A program made the position numbers and the translations under genes. A DNA stretch of 64,000 bases from positions 930,001 to 994,000 of the forward strand of contig NZ_CP036250.1 in NCBI RefSeq assembly GCF_004300825.1, written 5' to 3'. The notes under the pieces are model-generated. The model worked only from the letters and a program-made list of their open reading frames with translations. It was not told the origin of the DNA and made no database searches. Numbering within the stretch: position 1 is the stretch's first letter; every line of letters starts with the position of its first letter. Of the stretch, positions 50,550 to 61,413 are shown in pieces. The DNA comes from Egicoccus halophilus. GTDB lineage: Bacteria > Actinomycetota > Nitriliruptoria > Nitriliruptorales > Nitriliruptoraceae.

Positions 50550-52106
50550 ATGGACCCGCAGCGCGAGGCGGCACGGCGGCGCACGTTCGCCATCATCTCG
50601 CACCCCGACGCCGGCAAGACCACGCTGACGGAGAAGTTCCTCCTCTACAGTGGCGCGATCCAGGAGGCCGGTGCGGTCAAGAGCCGCAAGGTCGAGCGCT
50701 CCACCGCCTCCGACTGGCTCGAGCTCGAACAGAAGCGCGGCATCTCGGTCAGCTCGGCGGTCATGCGCTTCGAGCACGACGGCCACGTGTTCAACCTGCT
50801 CGACACCCCGGGACACCGCGACTTCTCCGAGGACACCTACCGGGTGCTCTCGGGCGTGGACGCCGCGGTGATGGTGATCGACGCCGTCAACGGGGTCGAG
50901 CCGCAGACCGAGAAGCTCTACGCGGTCTGCCGCCGCCGCGGCACGCCGATCATCACCTTCGTCAACAAGATGGACCGCCCGGCTCCCGAGCCGCTCGAGA
51001 TCCTCGACGACATCGAGGCCAAGCTGGGCATCGACGCCCACCCGGTCACCTGGCCGGTGGTGCCCGAGGGCCGGTTCACCGGAGTCGTCGACCGCCGGGA
51101 CGCGAGCTTCCACGCCTACGGCGACTCCGCCCACGGCAGCCGGGCCGGCGCCGAGTCGTCCGAACCGTGGCGCGACGCGCTCGACCCGTCCGGCATGGCG
51201 GGCGAGGAACTCGCGCTGCTCGACGAGCTCGGCAAGGACGTGGACGTCAAGCGCTTCCTGGCCGGGGAGTCGACGCCGGTGTTCTTCGGCTCGGCCCTGG
51301 CGAACTTCGGCGTCCGGCTGCTGCTGGACGCGGTCGCGGGACTGGCCCCCCCGCCGGGTCCGCGCGAGACGCGCGACGGCGACCGCCGCGCGATCGACGA
51401 CCCGTTCTCCGGCTTCGTGTTCAAGGTGCAGGCCAACCTCGACCCGCGGCACCGCGACCGGCTCGCGTTCGTGCGGGTGTGCTCGGGCACCTTCGAGCGC
51501 GGGACCGCCCTGACCTGCGCCCGCAACGGCAAACGGGTGGTGGCCAAGTACGCCCACCAGGTGTTCGGCCGCGAGCGCGAGACGGTCGACGTCGCCTACC
51601 CGGGGGACATCGTCGGCCTGGTCAACGCGACCGACCTGCGCATCGGCGACACGCTCTTCGACGGCGCCAGGGTCGAGTTCCCGCCGCCGCCGACGTTCAC
51701 GCCCGAGCACTTCTCGGTGTGCACGCCGGCCGATCGCAGCAAGGTCAAGCAGTTCCGCCGCGGCCTCGAGCAGCTCGACCAGGAGGGCGTGATCCAGGTG
51801 CTGCGTCACCCCGACCTCGGCGACCAGGAGCCGTTGCTGGCGGCGGTCGGGCAGCTGCAGTTCGACGTCGCCACCTGGCGGCTCGAGCACGAGTTCGGTG
51901 CGCCGGTCCGCCTGCGTGCGGCGACCTACGAGTCGGCCCGGGCCACCGACGAGGCCTCGGTTCCCAAGCTGCGCACGCTGCGCGACGTGTCGGTCTACTA
52001 CCGCTCCGACGACGTGCCGATGGCCCTGTTCCGCAGCCGCTGGGTCGCGGAGCGGGTCCGTGCGGACCACCCCGAGCTCCGGCTGGACAACGTCGTCTTC
52101 AGCTGA
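50550..52106 (+). CDS. prfC: Peptide chain release factor 3
   Basis: A 518-residue translational GTPase that removes RF1/RF2 from the ribosome after termination. G1 is SHPDAGKTT, followed by the switch I region with KRGISVSSAVM; G3 is DTPGHRDFSEDTYR and G4 is NKMDR. The C-terminal GQLQFDVATWRLEHEFGAPV is characteristic of RF3 and separates it from EF-G. The length is typical (about 520-530). The ATG at 50550 has AGGAAAG 5-6 nt before it. Confidence 0.93.
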   Translation: MDPQREAARRRTFAIISHPDAGKTTLTEKFLLYSGAIQEAGAVKSRKVERSTASDWLELEQKRGISVSSAVMRFEHDGHVFNLLDTPGHRDFSEDTYRVLSGVDAAVMVIDAVNGVEPQTEKLYAVCRRRGTPIITFVNKMDRPAPEPLEILDDIEAKLGIDAHPVTWPVVPEGRFTGVVDRRDASFHAYGDSAHGSRAGAESSEPWRDALDPSGMAGEELALLDELGKDVDVKRFLAGESTPVFFGSALANFGVRLLLDAVAGLAPPPGPRETRDGDRRAIDDPFSGFVFKVQANLDPRHRDRLAFVRVCSGTFERGTALTCARNGKRVVAKYAHQVFGRERETVDVAYPGDIVGLVNATDLRIGDTLFDGARVEFPPPPTFTPEHFSVCTPADRSKVKQFRRGLEQLDQEGVIQVLRHPDLGDQEPLLAAVGQLQFDVATWRLEHEFGAPVRLRAATYESARATDEASVPKLRTLRDVSVYYRSDDVPMALFRSRWVAERVRADHPELRLDNVVFS

Positions 52107-52148
52107 GCTCCCACCGTCGGGCGACGAGCGTGCCGGGCGGTGGTGGGG

Positions 52149-54058
52149 TCACCAGACGGGGACGTGGCGGCGGGTCGGTGCCGGCACGTCGCCCGCCGCG
52201 GCCGCGAGCGTGGCGACGAGCCGGTCGCGGGTCTCGGCCGGGTCCACGACGTCGTCGATCTCGGCGTAGGTGGCCACGTTGAGGCCGCTCGCGTTCGCCT
52301 GCGCGGCGGCCACGAGCTCGCGCTCCCGCGCGGCCCGCTCCTGCGCGTCGGGGATCGCCTCGAGCTCCCGACGGAAGCCGAGCCGGACGGCCCCCTCGAG
52401 TCCCATGGGTCCGAGTTCCGCGGTCGGCCAGCCCAGCGTCACGACCGGCGCCCGCAGGGAGCCGCCCAGCATCGCCTGGGCCCGAGCCCGTAGGCCTTGC
52501 GCAGCACCACCGCCAGCAGCGGCACCGACAGGTTCGCCCCGGCGAGGAACAGCCGGCCGAAGCGGCGTACGCCCGCGGCCTCCTCGGCGTCGGGGCCGAC
52601 CATGAACCCGGGCGTGTCGCACAGCACCACCACCGGCAGTCCGTGCGCGTCGCACAGCCCGAGCAGCCGTGCGGCGGAGTCGGCGCCGTCGGCGTCGATC
52701 GCGCCGCCGAGGTGCGTCGGGTCGTTGGCGAGGATCCCGACCGGGCGTCCGCCGAGTCGGGCCAGCGCGGTGACCATGCCGGGCGCGGCGTCGCGCCGCA
52801 GCTCGAGCACGCTGTCGACGTCGGCCAGCCGCTCGACGATCGCGCGCACGTCGTAGACCTGCTTGCGGTGCTCGGGGACGGCGTCGCGCAGCGCGGCCTG
52901 GTCGGCGGCGGTGCCGGTCGCGTGCGGTCCCTGCAGGTGGCCGAGGTAGCGGCGGGCGACCGCGGCGGCCGCGAGCTCGTCGTCGACGAGCACGTCGACC
53001 GCCCCGGTGCGGGCGTGCATCGACGCCGGACCGATGTCGTCGGCGTCGACCCGCCCCAGACCGCCACCCTCGATCATCGCCGGGCCGGCCATGCCCAGGC
53101 GCGCCGAGCGGGTGGCGATCACGACGTCGGCGCAGCCCGCCAACGCGGCGTTGCCGGCGAAGCAGCGGCCGTTGACCACCGCGACCAGCGGCACCTGGCC
53201 CGACAGTCGCGCGAACGCGCCGAACGTGGTCACGTCGAGCCAGGAGGCGCCCAGGCCGTCGGTGTCGCCGGGCCGGCCACCGCCGCCCTCGGCGAACACC
53301 ACCAGCGGCAGACGCAGCCGCTCGCACAACCCGAGCAGGCGGTCGAGCTTGGCGTGGTTGGTCTGGCCCTGCGTCCCCGCCAGCACGGTGTAGTCGTAGG
53401 CGGCGACGGCCACCCGGGAGCGTTCGGGGTCGAGCCGGTCGGCGTGGACCGTGCCGATGCCGGTGACCAGCCCGTCGGCCGGCGTGCTGGCGAGCAGGTC
53501 GTCGAGGTCCCGCCGGCGCCGCTGCGCCGCGACGGCCAGCCCGCCGTACTCCACGAAGCTGCCCGGGTCGAGGAGTGCCGCGACGTTCTCCCGGGCCGTG
53601 CGCGAGCCCTGCGCGTGTCGTCGGGCCACGGCGTCGGGGCGCGCGTCGTCGCGCAGGCGGGCGCGTCGCTCCCGCAGCCGGGCGAGGTCCTGCCGGTCGG
53701 GGACGTCCCCGTCCCCGGTGTCGGAGACCGCCGTGTCGGTAGCCGGGACGTCGGTAGCCGGGACGTCGGTTGCCGGGACGTCGGTTGCCGGGACGTCGGG
53801 AGCCGGGACGTCGGGAGCCGGGGCGTCGGCGGCCTCGAGCGGCGCCAGCCGGACGAGCGGCGTCCCGGCCTCGACCAGCGCGCCGAGCTCGACCAGGACG
53901 GCGTCGACGGTGCCGTCCGACGGCGCGGTCACCGGATGCTCCATCTTCATGACCTCGACGGCGACGAGCAGGTCGCCCGCGGACACGGTCCCGCCGGCCG
54001 TGACCGCGATCGACGTGACGGTCCCGCCAACCGGACTCTCGACGCCGCGTGTCGCCAT
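52149..54058 (-). pseudogene. Biotin carrier-carboxyltransferase fusion (acyl-CoA carboxylase part), frameshifted
   Basis: From the ATG at 54058 the frame codes for an N-terminal biotinyl domain (about 1-72, biotin Lys K38 in VMKME), a Pro/Ala/Thr/Asp linker of VPATD repeats (about 75-110), and a carboxyltransferase (from about 125: TARENVAALLDPGSFVEYGG). Near 52478-52483 (about residue 525) the frame shifts: RKAYGLG is followed by nonsense and a stop at 52439, while the true continuation AQAMLGGSLRAPVVTLGWP and about 95 more residues lie in another frame to 52149. One base is missing in a GGGCCC run. This is a mutation or assembly error. The biotin carboxylase subunit is not nearby. RBS GGGAGG precedes the start. 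Confidence 0.85.
53735..53824 (-). repeat. 6 x 15-bp tandem repeat coding for VPATD linker
   Basis: Six 15-bp units (GTCGGTAGCCGGGAC and variants) in frame within the biotin-carrier/carboxyltransferase fusion, encoding six copies of VPATD or VPAPD. It forms a flexible arm for the biotin domain. Confidence 0.85.
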
Positions 54059-54082
54059 GCCCTGCCTCCCGCTCGGCCGACG

Positions 54083-54088
54083 AGGCTA
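54083..54088 (-). promoter_or_regulatory. Probable -10 element of carboxylase gene (TAGCCT)
   Basis: Reverse-strand TAGCCT, 24 nt before the ATG at 54058. Confidence 0.45.
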
Positions 54089-54138
54089 GACCGGCTGGCG
54101 TTCGACGGATCTCGTCCGAAGCGGTCGCGACGGACGGT

Positions 54139-54144
54139 TACGAT
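54139..54144 (+). promoter_or_regulatory. Probable -10 element of MFS gene (TACGAT)
   Basis: TACGAT in GGTTACGATCG, 34 nt before the GTG at 54179; divergent from the carboxylase promoter. Confidence 0.45.
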
Positions 54145-54178
54145 CGACCGCTTTCCCGCCTCCGGACCTGCCCCTCCG

Positions 54179-55528
54179 GTGCGCACCTCCTCCTCGGGCG
54201 CCCCGCCCCGCTCCCTCGACGGTCTGCCCGTGCTCGCACCCCTCCCGCCCCGCCCGTCCACCCGCTTCTCCGGGTGGCGCATCGTCGTGCTCGCCGCCAT
54301 CGGCCTCGGGATGACGGGCCCGGGCCAGACGGCCGGCGTCAGCGTGTTCGTGGACCACCTGATGGCGGGCCTCGACCTGACCCGCTCGCAGGTCTCCACG
54401 GCCTACCTGGTCGGCACGCTCGTCGGTGCGACGACGATGCCCCGCATCGGGCGCCTGCTCGACGAACGGGGCTCCCGCTTCGCCATGGCGGTCGTCGGCG
54501 GGCTGTTCGGCGTCATGCTCGCCGCGATGTCGGGCGTGGTCGGGCTCGTCACGCTGACGATCGGGTTCGCCGGCATCCGGATGTTCGGGCAGGGCGGCCT
54601 GAGCCTGGTGTCGACCACCTCGGTCGCACCGTGGTTCGACCGGCGGCGGGGGTTCGCGATCGGCGTCGCCACCGCCGCGGGCGGCGGACTGCTGTCGCTG
54701 GTCCCGATCGTCTCGGCGTACGTGATCGAGATCACCGGTTGGCGGCTGGCGTGGTTGGTGCTGGCCGTCGCGGTGTGGGCCGTCGTGCTGCCCATCGCCC
54801 TCGGTGGGCTGATCGACCGTCCGGCCGACGTGGGCCAGCACGTCGACGGGGTCCCGACCGACGCGGGGGACCCCGCGGGGCGTCCGGCCACCGGGCCCGC
54901 CTTCACCCGGGCGCAGGCCCTCAGGACCCCGATGTTCTGGGCGGTCTCGGGTGCCGTCGCCACGACCGGCATGATCGGCACGGGCCTCGCCTTCCACCAG
55001 ATCGACCTGCTCGGCGAGCAGGGGCTGACCCCGGTCGAGGCGGCGGCCAACTTCCTGCCGCAGACCGTGGCTTCGATCGGTGCGACGCTGCTCGTCGGCA
55101 GCATGGTCGACCGCTTCGCGGCCCGGTGGGTCCTGCTGGTCTCCATGCTCGCCATGGCCGGGGCGATGGTGGCGGTGCCGTTCGTGTCGCCGGGGTGGTC
55201 GGCGGTCGGCTACGGCATGCTCATCGGCGCGGCCGGTTCGTCGGCGCGGGCGCTGGAGGCGGCGTCGTTCCCGAAGCTGTTCGGCATCCCGAACCTCGGG
55301 GCCATCCGCGGCGTGGTGGCCTCCATCAGCGTCGCCTCGACGGCCTTCGGCCCGCTGGCGCTGTCCCTGGGCCGGGACCTCACCGGCAGCTACGTGCAGG
55401 TCCTGCTCGCGCTGCTCGTGCTCCCGCTCGGCATCGCGGTGTTCGGCCTGTTCGCACCCACCCCGCGTCCCGCCCCGGACGCCGCCCGGCCCGCGCAACC
55501 CGGACCCCGCGACGACCTCGGGTCGTGA
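54179..55528 (+). CDS. MFS transporter (OFA/monocarboxylate-like)
   Basis: A 449-residue major facilitator with twelve helices. The first helix region (WRIVVLAAIGLGMTGPGQTAGVSVFVDHL) and the GGLSLVSTTSVAPWFDRRRGFAIGVATAAGGG segment resemble the oxalate/formate and monocarboxylate MFS group. Substrate unknown. The start is uncertain: GTG at 54179 sits behind the -10, GTG at 54230 would also leave the first helix intact, and neither has a strong Shine-Dalgarno. It may carry a carboxylate linked to acyl-CoA metabolism. Confidence 0.83.
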   Translation: MRTSSSGAPPRSLDGLPVLAPLPPRPSTRFSGWRIVVLAAIGLGMTGPGQTAGVSVFVDHLMAGLDLTRSQVSTAYLVGTLVGATTMPRIGRLLDERGSRFAMAVVGGLFGVMLAAMSGVVGLVTLTIGFAGIRMFGQGGLSLVSTTSVAPWFDRRRGFAIGVATAAGGGLLSLVPIVSAYVIEITGWRLAWLVLAVAVWAVVLPIALGGLIDRPADVGQHVDGVPTDAGDPAGRPATGPAFTRAQALRTPMFWAVSGAVATTGMIGTGLAFHQIDLLGEQGLTPVEAAANFLPQTVASIGATLLVGSMVDRFAARWVLLVSMLAMAGAMVAVPFVSPGWSAVGYGMLIGAAGSSARALEAASFPKLFGIPNLGAIRGVVASISVASTAFGPLALSLGRDLTGSYVQVLLALLVLPLGIAVFGLFAPTPRPAPDAARPAQPGPRDDLGS

Positions 55529-55550
55529 CGTGGGCCGCGGTCACATGACC

Positions 55551-55578
55551 AGCCGGCCGGGGCGCGCTCCGGGCGGCT
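55551..55578 (+). terminator. Hairpin after MFS gene
   Basis: A 12-bp stem with one mismatch (AGCCGGCCGGGG against CTCCGGGCGGCT) with CGCG loop, just before the next -10. Confidence 0.4.
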
Positions 55579-55581
55579 GCG

Positions 55582-55587
55582 TACGTT
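55582..55587 (+). promoter_or_regulatory. Probable -10 element of protease gene (TACGTT)
   Basis: TACGTT in GCGTACGTTGCG, 27 nt before the ATG at 55615. Confidence 0.45.
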
Positions 55588-55614
55588 GCGGACGCCGTCC
55601 TGCCAGGAGCCCGC

Positions 55615-56805
55615 ATGTCCGGTCGCGTCCGAGTCCGTTGCGCGTCGTCCCCGGCCGGTGATCAGCCGGCGTGGAGCGCGTCGACGTCGGCCCGCCCGGC
55701 GCGGACCCGCCCGGTGCGGCGGCTGACGGCCGCGGCCGCGCTCGGCCTCGCCCTGGTGGCGTGCGACCCGGCCGAGGAGGAACCGGACCCGGTCGACGAC
55801 CAGGCCACCACGCAGCCGGACGCGCCGGTCGTGGACGACGAGGTCGTCGAGGGTGGCGCCGCCGCCGGGGTCGACCTGCCCGAGCTGGTGCGCGAGGTGG
55901 CACCGTCGACCGTCGCCATCGAGTTCGTCGCCCAGCAGGGCGGCGCGGTCGGGCAGGGGGCCGGCAGCGGCGTGGTGTGGGACGCCGAGGGCCACATCGT
56001 GACCAACGCGCACGTGGTCGAGCCGGCGCAGGGGATCACGGTGGTGCTCGCCGACGGGTCGCGCTATCCCGCCGAGGTGGTCGCCAGCGACGTGCGCACC
56101 GACCTGGCGGTGCTGCGCATCGAGCCCGACGAGCCGTTGCCGCCGGCCCGGTTCGCGCAGGACCTGCCCGAGATCGGCGCGCTCGCGCTCGCGCTGGGCA
56201 ACCCGCTCGGGTTCCAGAACACGGCCACCAGCGGCATCGTCTCGGGCGTCGAGCGCTCGCTGCCCACCGCCCCGGACGGGGGACCGGCACTGGTCGGGCT
56301 GATCCAGACCGACGCCGCGATCTCGTCGGGCAACTCCGGCGGCGCCCTGGTCGACGCCGCCGGCACGGTGATGGGGATCAACGTCGCGGTGGTGGACGGG
56401 CCACAGGGGCAGGCGGTCGCGCAGGGGCTCGGGTTCGCGATCCCGTCGACCACCGTGCTCCCCGTGGTCGAGCAGCTGATCGCCGACGGCGTGGTCGCCC
56501 ATCCCTACCTCGGCATCCAGGGCGTGGGTCTGACCCCGCAGCTCGCGGAGCGGTTCGGCATCGGCCGGGAGGTCGGGGTGCTCGTCGGCGCCGTGGAGGA
56601 GGGCGCGCCCGCCGCGGAGGCCGGACTGACCCAGGGCGACGTGATCGTCGCGATCGAGGGCGAGGACACCGACAGCCTCGGTGACCTGCTCGGCGCGCTG
56701 CGGCAGTACGACGTCGGCGAGAGCGTGACGTTGTCGGTGGTCCGCAACGGCGAGGAGCAGGAGATCGACGTGACGCTCGACGAGCTGCCCGACGCTACCG
56801 GGTGA
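55615..56805 (+). CDS. HtrA-like serine protease, predicted lipoprotein
   Basis: A 396-residue trypsin-like protease with PDZ domain, second HtrA type of the window. The catalytic residues are in VTNAHVVEP (His), TDLAVLRIE (Asp) and SSGNSGGAL (Ser); PDZ spans about 300-390. The signal segment [16 protein letters not shown] is a lipoprotein signal with lipobox, but it begins 33 residues after the ATG; GTG at 55714 would give a normal lipoprotein start. I keep the ATG at 55615 because GGAG is placed well before it. It would act outside the membrane on misfolded proteins. Confidence 0.88.
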   Translation: MSGRVRVRCASSPAGDQPAWSASTSARPARTRPVRRLTAAAALGLALVACDPAEEEPDPVDDQATTQPDAPVVDDEVVEGGAAAGVDLPELVREVAPSTVAIEFVAQQGGAVGQGAGSGVVWDAEGHIVTNAHVVEPAQGITVVLADGSRYPAEVVASDVRTDLAVLRIEPDEPLPPARFAQDLPEIGALALALGNPLGFQNTATSGIVSGVERSLPTAPDGGPALVGLIQTDAAISSGNSGGALVDAAGTVMGINVAVVDGPQGQAVAQGLGFAIPSTTVLPVVEQLIADGVVAHPYLGIQGVGLTPQLAERFGIGREVGVLVGAVEEGAPAAEAGLTQGDVIVAIEGEDTDSLGDLLGALRQYDVGESVTLSVVRNGEEQEIDVTLDELPDATG

Positions 56806-56859
56806 GCCCCGGGTCAGCCGACCATCGGCCAACGCCGCGGCTGGCCGGCGGCCGGTGTC

Positions 56860-56865
56860 TACGGT
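56860..56865 (+). promoter_or_regulatory. Probable -10 element of YyaL-type gene (TACGGT)
   Basis: TACGGT in GTCTACGGTCTG, 22 nt before the ATG at 56888. Confidence 0.45.
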
Positions 56866-56887
56866 CTGCTCGTCGGGTACACGACCG

Positions 56888-58950
<2,063 letters not shown>

Positions 58951-58954
<4 letters not shown>

Positions 58955-59967
58955 CCACGGACCCGACGCCCGAGCCGACGCCACCGGTCGCCGAGCCGGC
59001 GCCACCGACCGCCGAGCCGACGTCGACGTCCGCCGACGGGAGCATCGTCGACTGGGGGGAGCGCAGCGAGCGCTGGGCCGGGGTCCGCAGCGAGACGATC
59101 GACCTCGCCGGGACCGCCGTGCACACCCTGTGGGCGGACGGCCCCGAGGACGGCACGCCGCAGCTGCTGATCCACGGGCTCGGCGGATCGGCCACGAACT
59201 GGATCGAGGTGATGCCCGGGCTCGCCGAGCGCGGGCCGGTGGCCGCCCCGGACCTGCCGGGGTTCGGCACGACCGAGCTCCCGCACCCGCGGGCGAGTCG
59301 CATCCCGGCCAACGTGGCGTTCCTGCACGCGTTCCTGCGCAAGCTCGGCTGGTCACGCGCGGTCGTGCACGGCAACTCGATGGGCGGGATGCTCGCCGTC
59401 CTGCTCGCCGACCGGGCGCCCGAACGCGTCGAACGGCTCGTGCTGGCCTCGCCCGCGCTGCCGACCGCACGCGCGAAGATGTACAAGATCCATCCGGCGA
59501 CGCTGCTGCGGTTCGTGCCGTTCCTGGTGCCCGGCGTCGGCTCGCTGGCGGTCCGGGCGATGCAGGCCCAGCTCAGCCCGGAACGCGAGTGGGAGCAGAC
59601 CGCGAAGTTCCTGCACGGCGACCCGGAGCGCGTGCCGCCGGAGCTGCAGGCGATCGGTCTCGAGAACCTCGCCGCCGGACGCGACGACGCCTGGCGGCGG
59701 GAGGGGCTGGTCGGCGCGGCCGAGTCGCTGGTGTCGGCGATGCTGCGCTCACGCGAGCTGGTGCAGGCCGTCGAGGAGATCCACGTGCCCACCATGGTGG
59801 TGTGGGGCGACGCCGACCGCCTCGTCGGACGGGCGGTCATCGACGCCCTCGAACAGCGGCGCCCCGACTGGCAGCTGACCTCGCTGCCGGCCGTCGGGCA
59901 CGTGCCGATGGCGGAGGCGCCGAGCGAGTACCTCGACGCCGTCCGCCGGTTCCTCGACGCGGGCTGA
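58951..59967 (+). CDS. Alpha/beta hydrolase
   Basis: A 338-residue alpha/beta-fold hydrolase. A Pro/Glu/Thr-rich disordered leader (about 1-30) precedes the domain with oxyanion-hole HGLGG, nucleophile elbow GNSMGG, acid in [11 protein letters not shown] and His in VGHVP. Esterase, lipase or epoxide-hydrolase activity is possible. It begins within the YyaL-type gene (ATGA) and converges with another alpha/beta hydrolase gene after 24 bp, with which it shares the GNSMGG elbow and the cap style. Confidence 0.85.
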
Positions 59968-59991
59968 CCGCGGCGCCGACGGTGCGCAGGG

Positions 59992-61269
59992 TCAGGCGCG
60001 TTCGTCGCCGACCGAGGCGATCCAGTCGCGCACGGTCGTCGTCGCACGCTCGGGGGCCTCGTACTGGGGCACGTGACCGACGTCGTCCCAGACGTCCACG
60101 GTCGCGGTGGGCAGCGCCGCCTCGACCCGTGCCGCGTAGCGGTGGCGGACCAGCCGGTCCCGGCTGCCGAAGACCCACAGGCTCGGCGTGCGCAGCGTCG
60201 ACAGGCGCGTCCAGTAGCAGCGTCGCCCCCCGGCCTTCTCGGCCCCGAGGTGACGGGCACAGGCCAGCAGCGCCAGCCGGGAGGCCGGGTCCTGCAGGGA
60301 GCGCCAGGTGTCCTCGGTGGCGGCCCGCAGGTTGGCCTCCGGCAGCCGGTCGGGCTCGCAGAACAGCTCGCGGATGCCGGCCTCGACCCATTCGCGCTTC
60401 AGCGGGAGCGGCGCGGCACCGAACCAGTGCGGGCGGGTGAAGCGCAACAGTGGCCCGAACCGTTGGTACTCGTCGAACGCGACGGCGGCCCCGAGCCCGA
60501 CGACGCTCGCCACCGTCTCGGGGTGTCGCATCGCCAGCTCGACCGCGATCCGACCGCCCATCGAGTTGCCGACCACGTGCACCCGGCGCAGGCCGGTGCT
60601 GACCAGGTAGCCGTGGACGACGTCGGCCATCCACGCCATCGTGTAGCGCTTGCCGGTCGGCAGGGGCTTGTCGGACTTGCCGAAGCCGGGCAGGTCCAGC
60701 GCGTGGACCTCGTGGGCGTCGGCGAGGCCGTCGAGCAGGGGCAGGAACGAGACCTTGTTGGCCCCCAGGCCGTGCAGCAGCAGCACCGGGGTGCCGGAGC
60801 CGGCGACGAGGGACTCGAGCTTCACGCCCTTGACGGTGGTCTCCACCGTGCGCAGCAGGCGCCGCGCCTCGGGCCCTGGCGCGAACATGGTCTCGAAGCG
60901 GGCGGCGAGGTTGAGGTCGCCCTCGACCTCGATGCGGTCGGCCCGGAACGCGGCGACGCCGTCCTGGCGGCCCGAGACGAGGTCGAGCCAGGTCGCGGCG
61001 TCCGTGCGCAGGCAGGCGTCGGGGTCCGCCTGGGCGCCGGGCGAGACCAGGATGTTGCCGTCGCGGACGTGGAACGTCGTCGCCCCGACGGGGTGGTCGT
61101 GCAGATCGATGACCCACCGCGCGTCGAGGCCGCGGGCCTCCTCGGGCTGGAAGCGTTCGGCGAGGTGCAGGAAGGCGCCGCGCACGTCGTCGGTCGCGGG
61201 GGCACGCAGGGTGAGCGGCGACGCGCCGTCGGGGACGGACGGCGCCCCGGTGGAGTTCGCGACGGTCAT
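59992..61269 (-). CDS. SCP2-alpha/beta hydrolase fusion protein
   Basis: A 425-residue protein with an N-terminal sterol-carrier-protein-2 domain (about 20-125: ALHLAERFQPEEA-like helix, then WVIDLHDHP, FHVRDGNILVSPG, TDAATWLDLVSGRQDGVAAFRADRIEVEGDL) joined to an alpha/beta hydrolase (about 140-425). The hydrolase has HGLGANK, the GNSMGGRIAVEL elbow, VFGSRDRLV and VGHVPQYE. SCP2 domains bind acyl chains and sterols, so the fusion may deliver a lipid ester to the active site. The ATG at 61269 lies 31 nt after a TACCGT -10. The fusion is seen directly; the lipid role is inferred. Confidence 0.85.
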   Translation of the reverse strand: MTVANSTGAPSVPDGASPLTLRAPATDDVRGAFLHLAERFQPEEARGLDARWVIDLHDHPVGATTFHVRDGNILVSPGAQADPDACLRTDAATWLDLVSGRQDGVAAFRADRIEVEGDLNLAARFETMFAPGPEARRLLRTVETTVKGVKLESLVAGSGTPVLLLHGLGANKVSFLPLLDGLADAHEVHALDLPGFGKSDKPLPTGKRYTMAWMADVVHGYLVSTGLRRVHVVGNSMGGRIAVELAMRHPETVASVVGLGAAVAFDEYQRFGPLLRFTRPHWFGAAPLPLKREWVEAGIRELFCEPDRLPEANLRAATEDTWRSLQDPASRLALLACARHLGAEKAGGRRCYWTRLSTLRTPSLWVFGSRDRLVRHRYAARVEAALPTATVDVWDDVGHVPQYEAPERATTTVRDWIASVGDERA

Positions 61270-61300
61270 GGCGCAACACTTCCCGTGGGAGGAAGTGGCG

Positions 61301-61306
61301 ACGGTA
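61301..61306 (-). promoter_or_regulatory. Probable -10 element of SCP2-hydrolase gene (TACCGT)
   Basis: Reverse-strand TACCGT, 31 nt before the ATG at 61269, in the 144-bp gap behind the Fic gene. Confidence 0.45.
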
Positions 61307-61413
61307 GGACCCCGAACCCGTCGAACGGCAGGGAACGGCCAGGTCGATGGTCGCCCGGCGCTCGGGTCGACCACCGCTGAACGGGCAGGGGTCACCACCC
61401 TTCGGCAGCGGTG

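Noticed and set aside
48581-52282. A 1233-codon forward frame opposite sulP and across prfC
   Set aside because: His/Asp/Gly/Arg-rich shadow translation; sulP and prfC in other frames carry all conserved motifs.
52470-52490. Programmed -1 ribosomal frameshift in the carboxyltransferase gene
   Set aside because: The zero-frame codons around the shift are GGG CCC AGG, which do not form an X-XXY-YYZ slippery site, and there is no reason for such control in this family; a lost base fits better.
53735-53824. CRISPR array
   Set aside because: Units are contiguous 15-bp repeats without spacers and are translated in frame as a linker.
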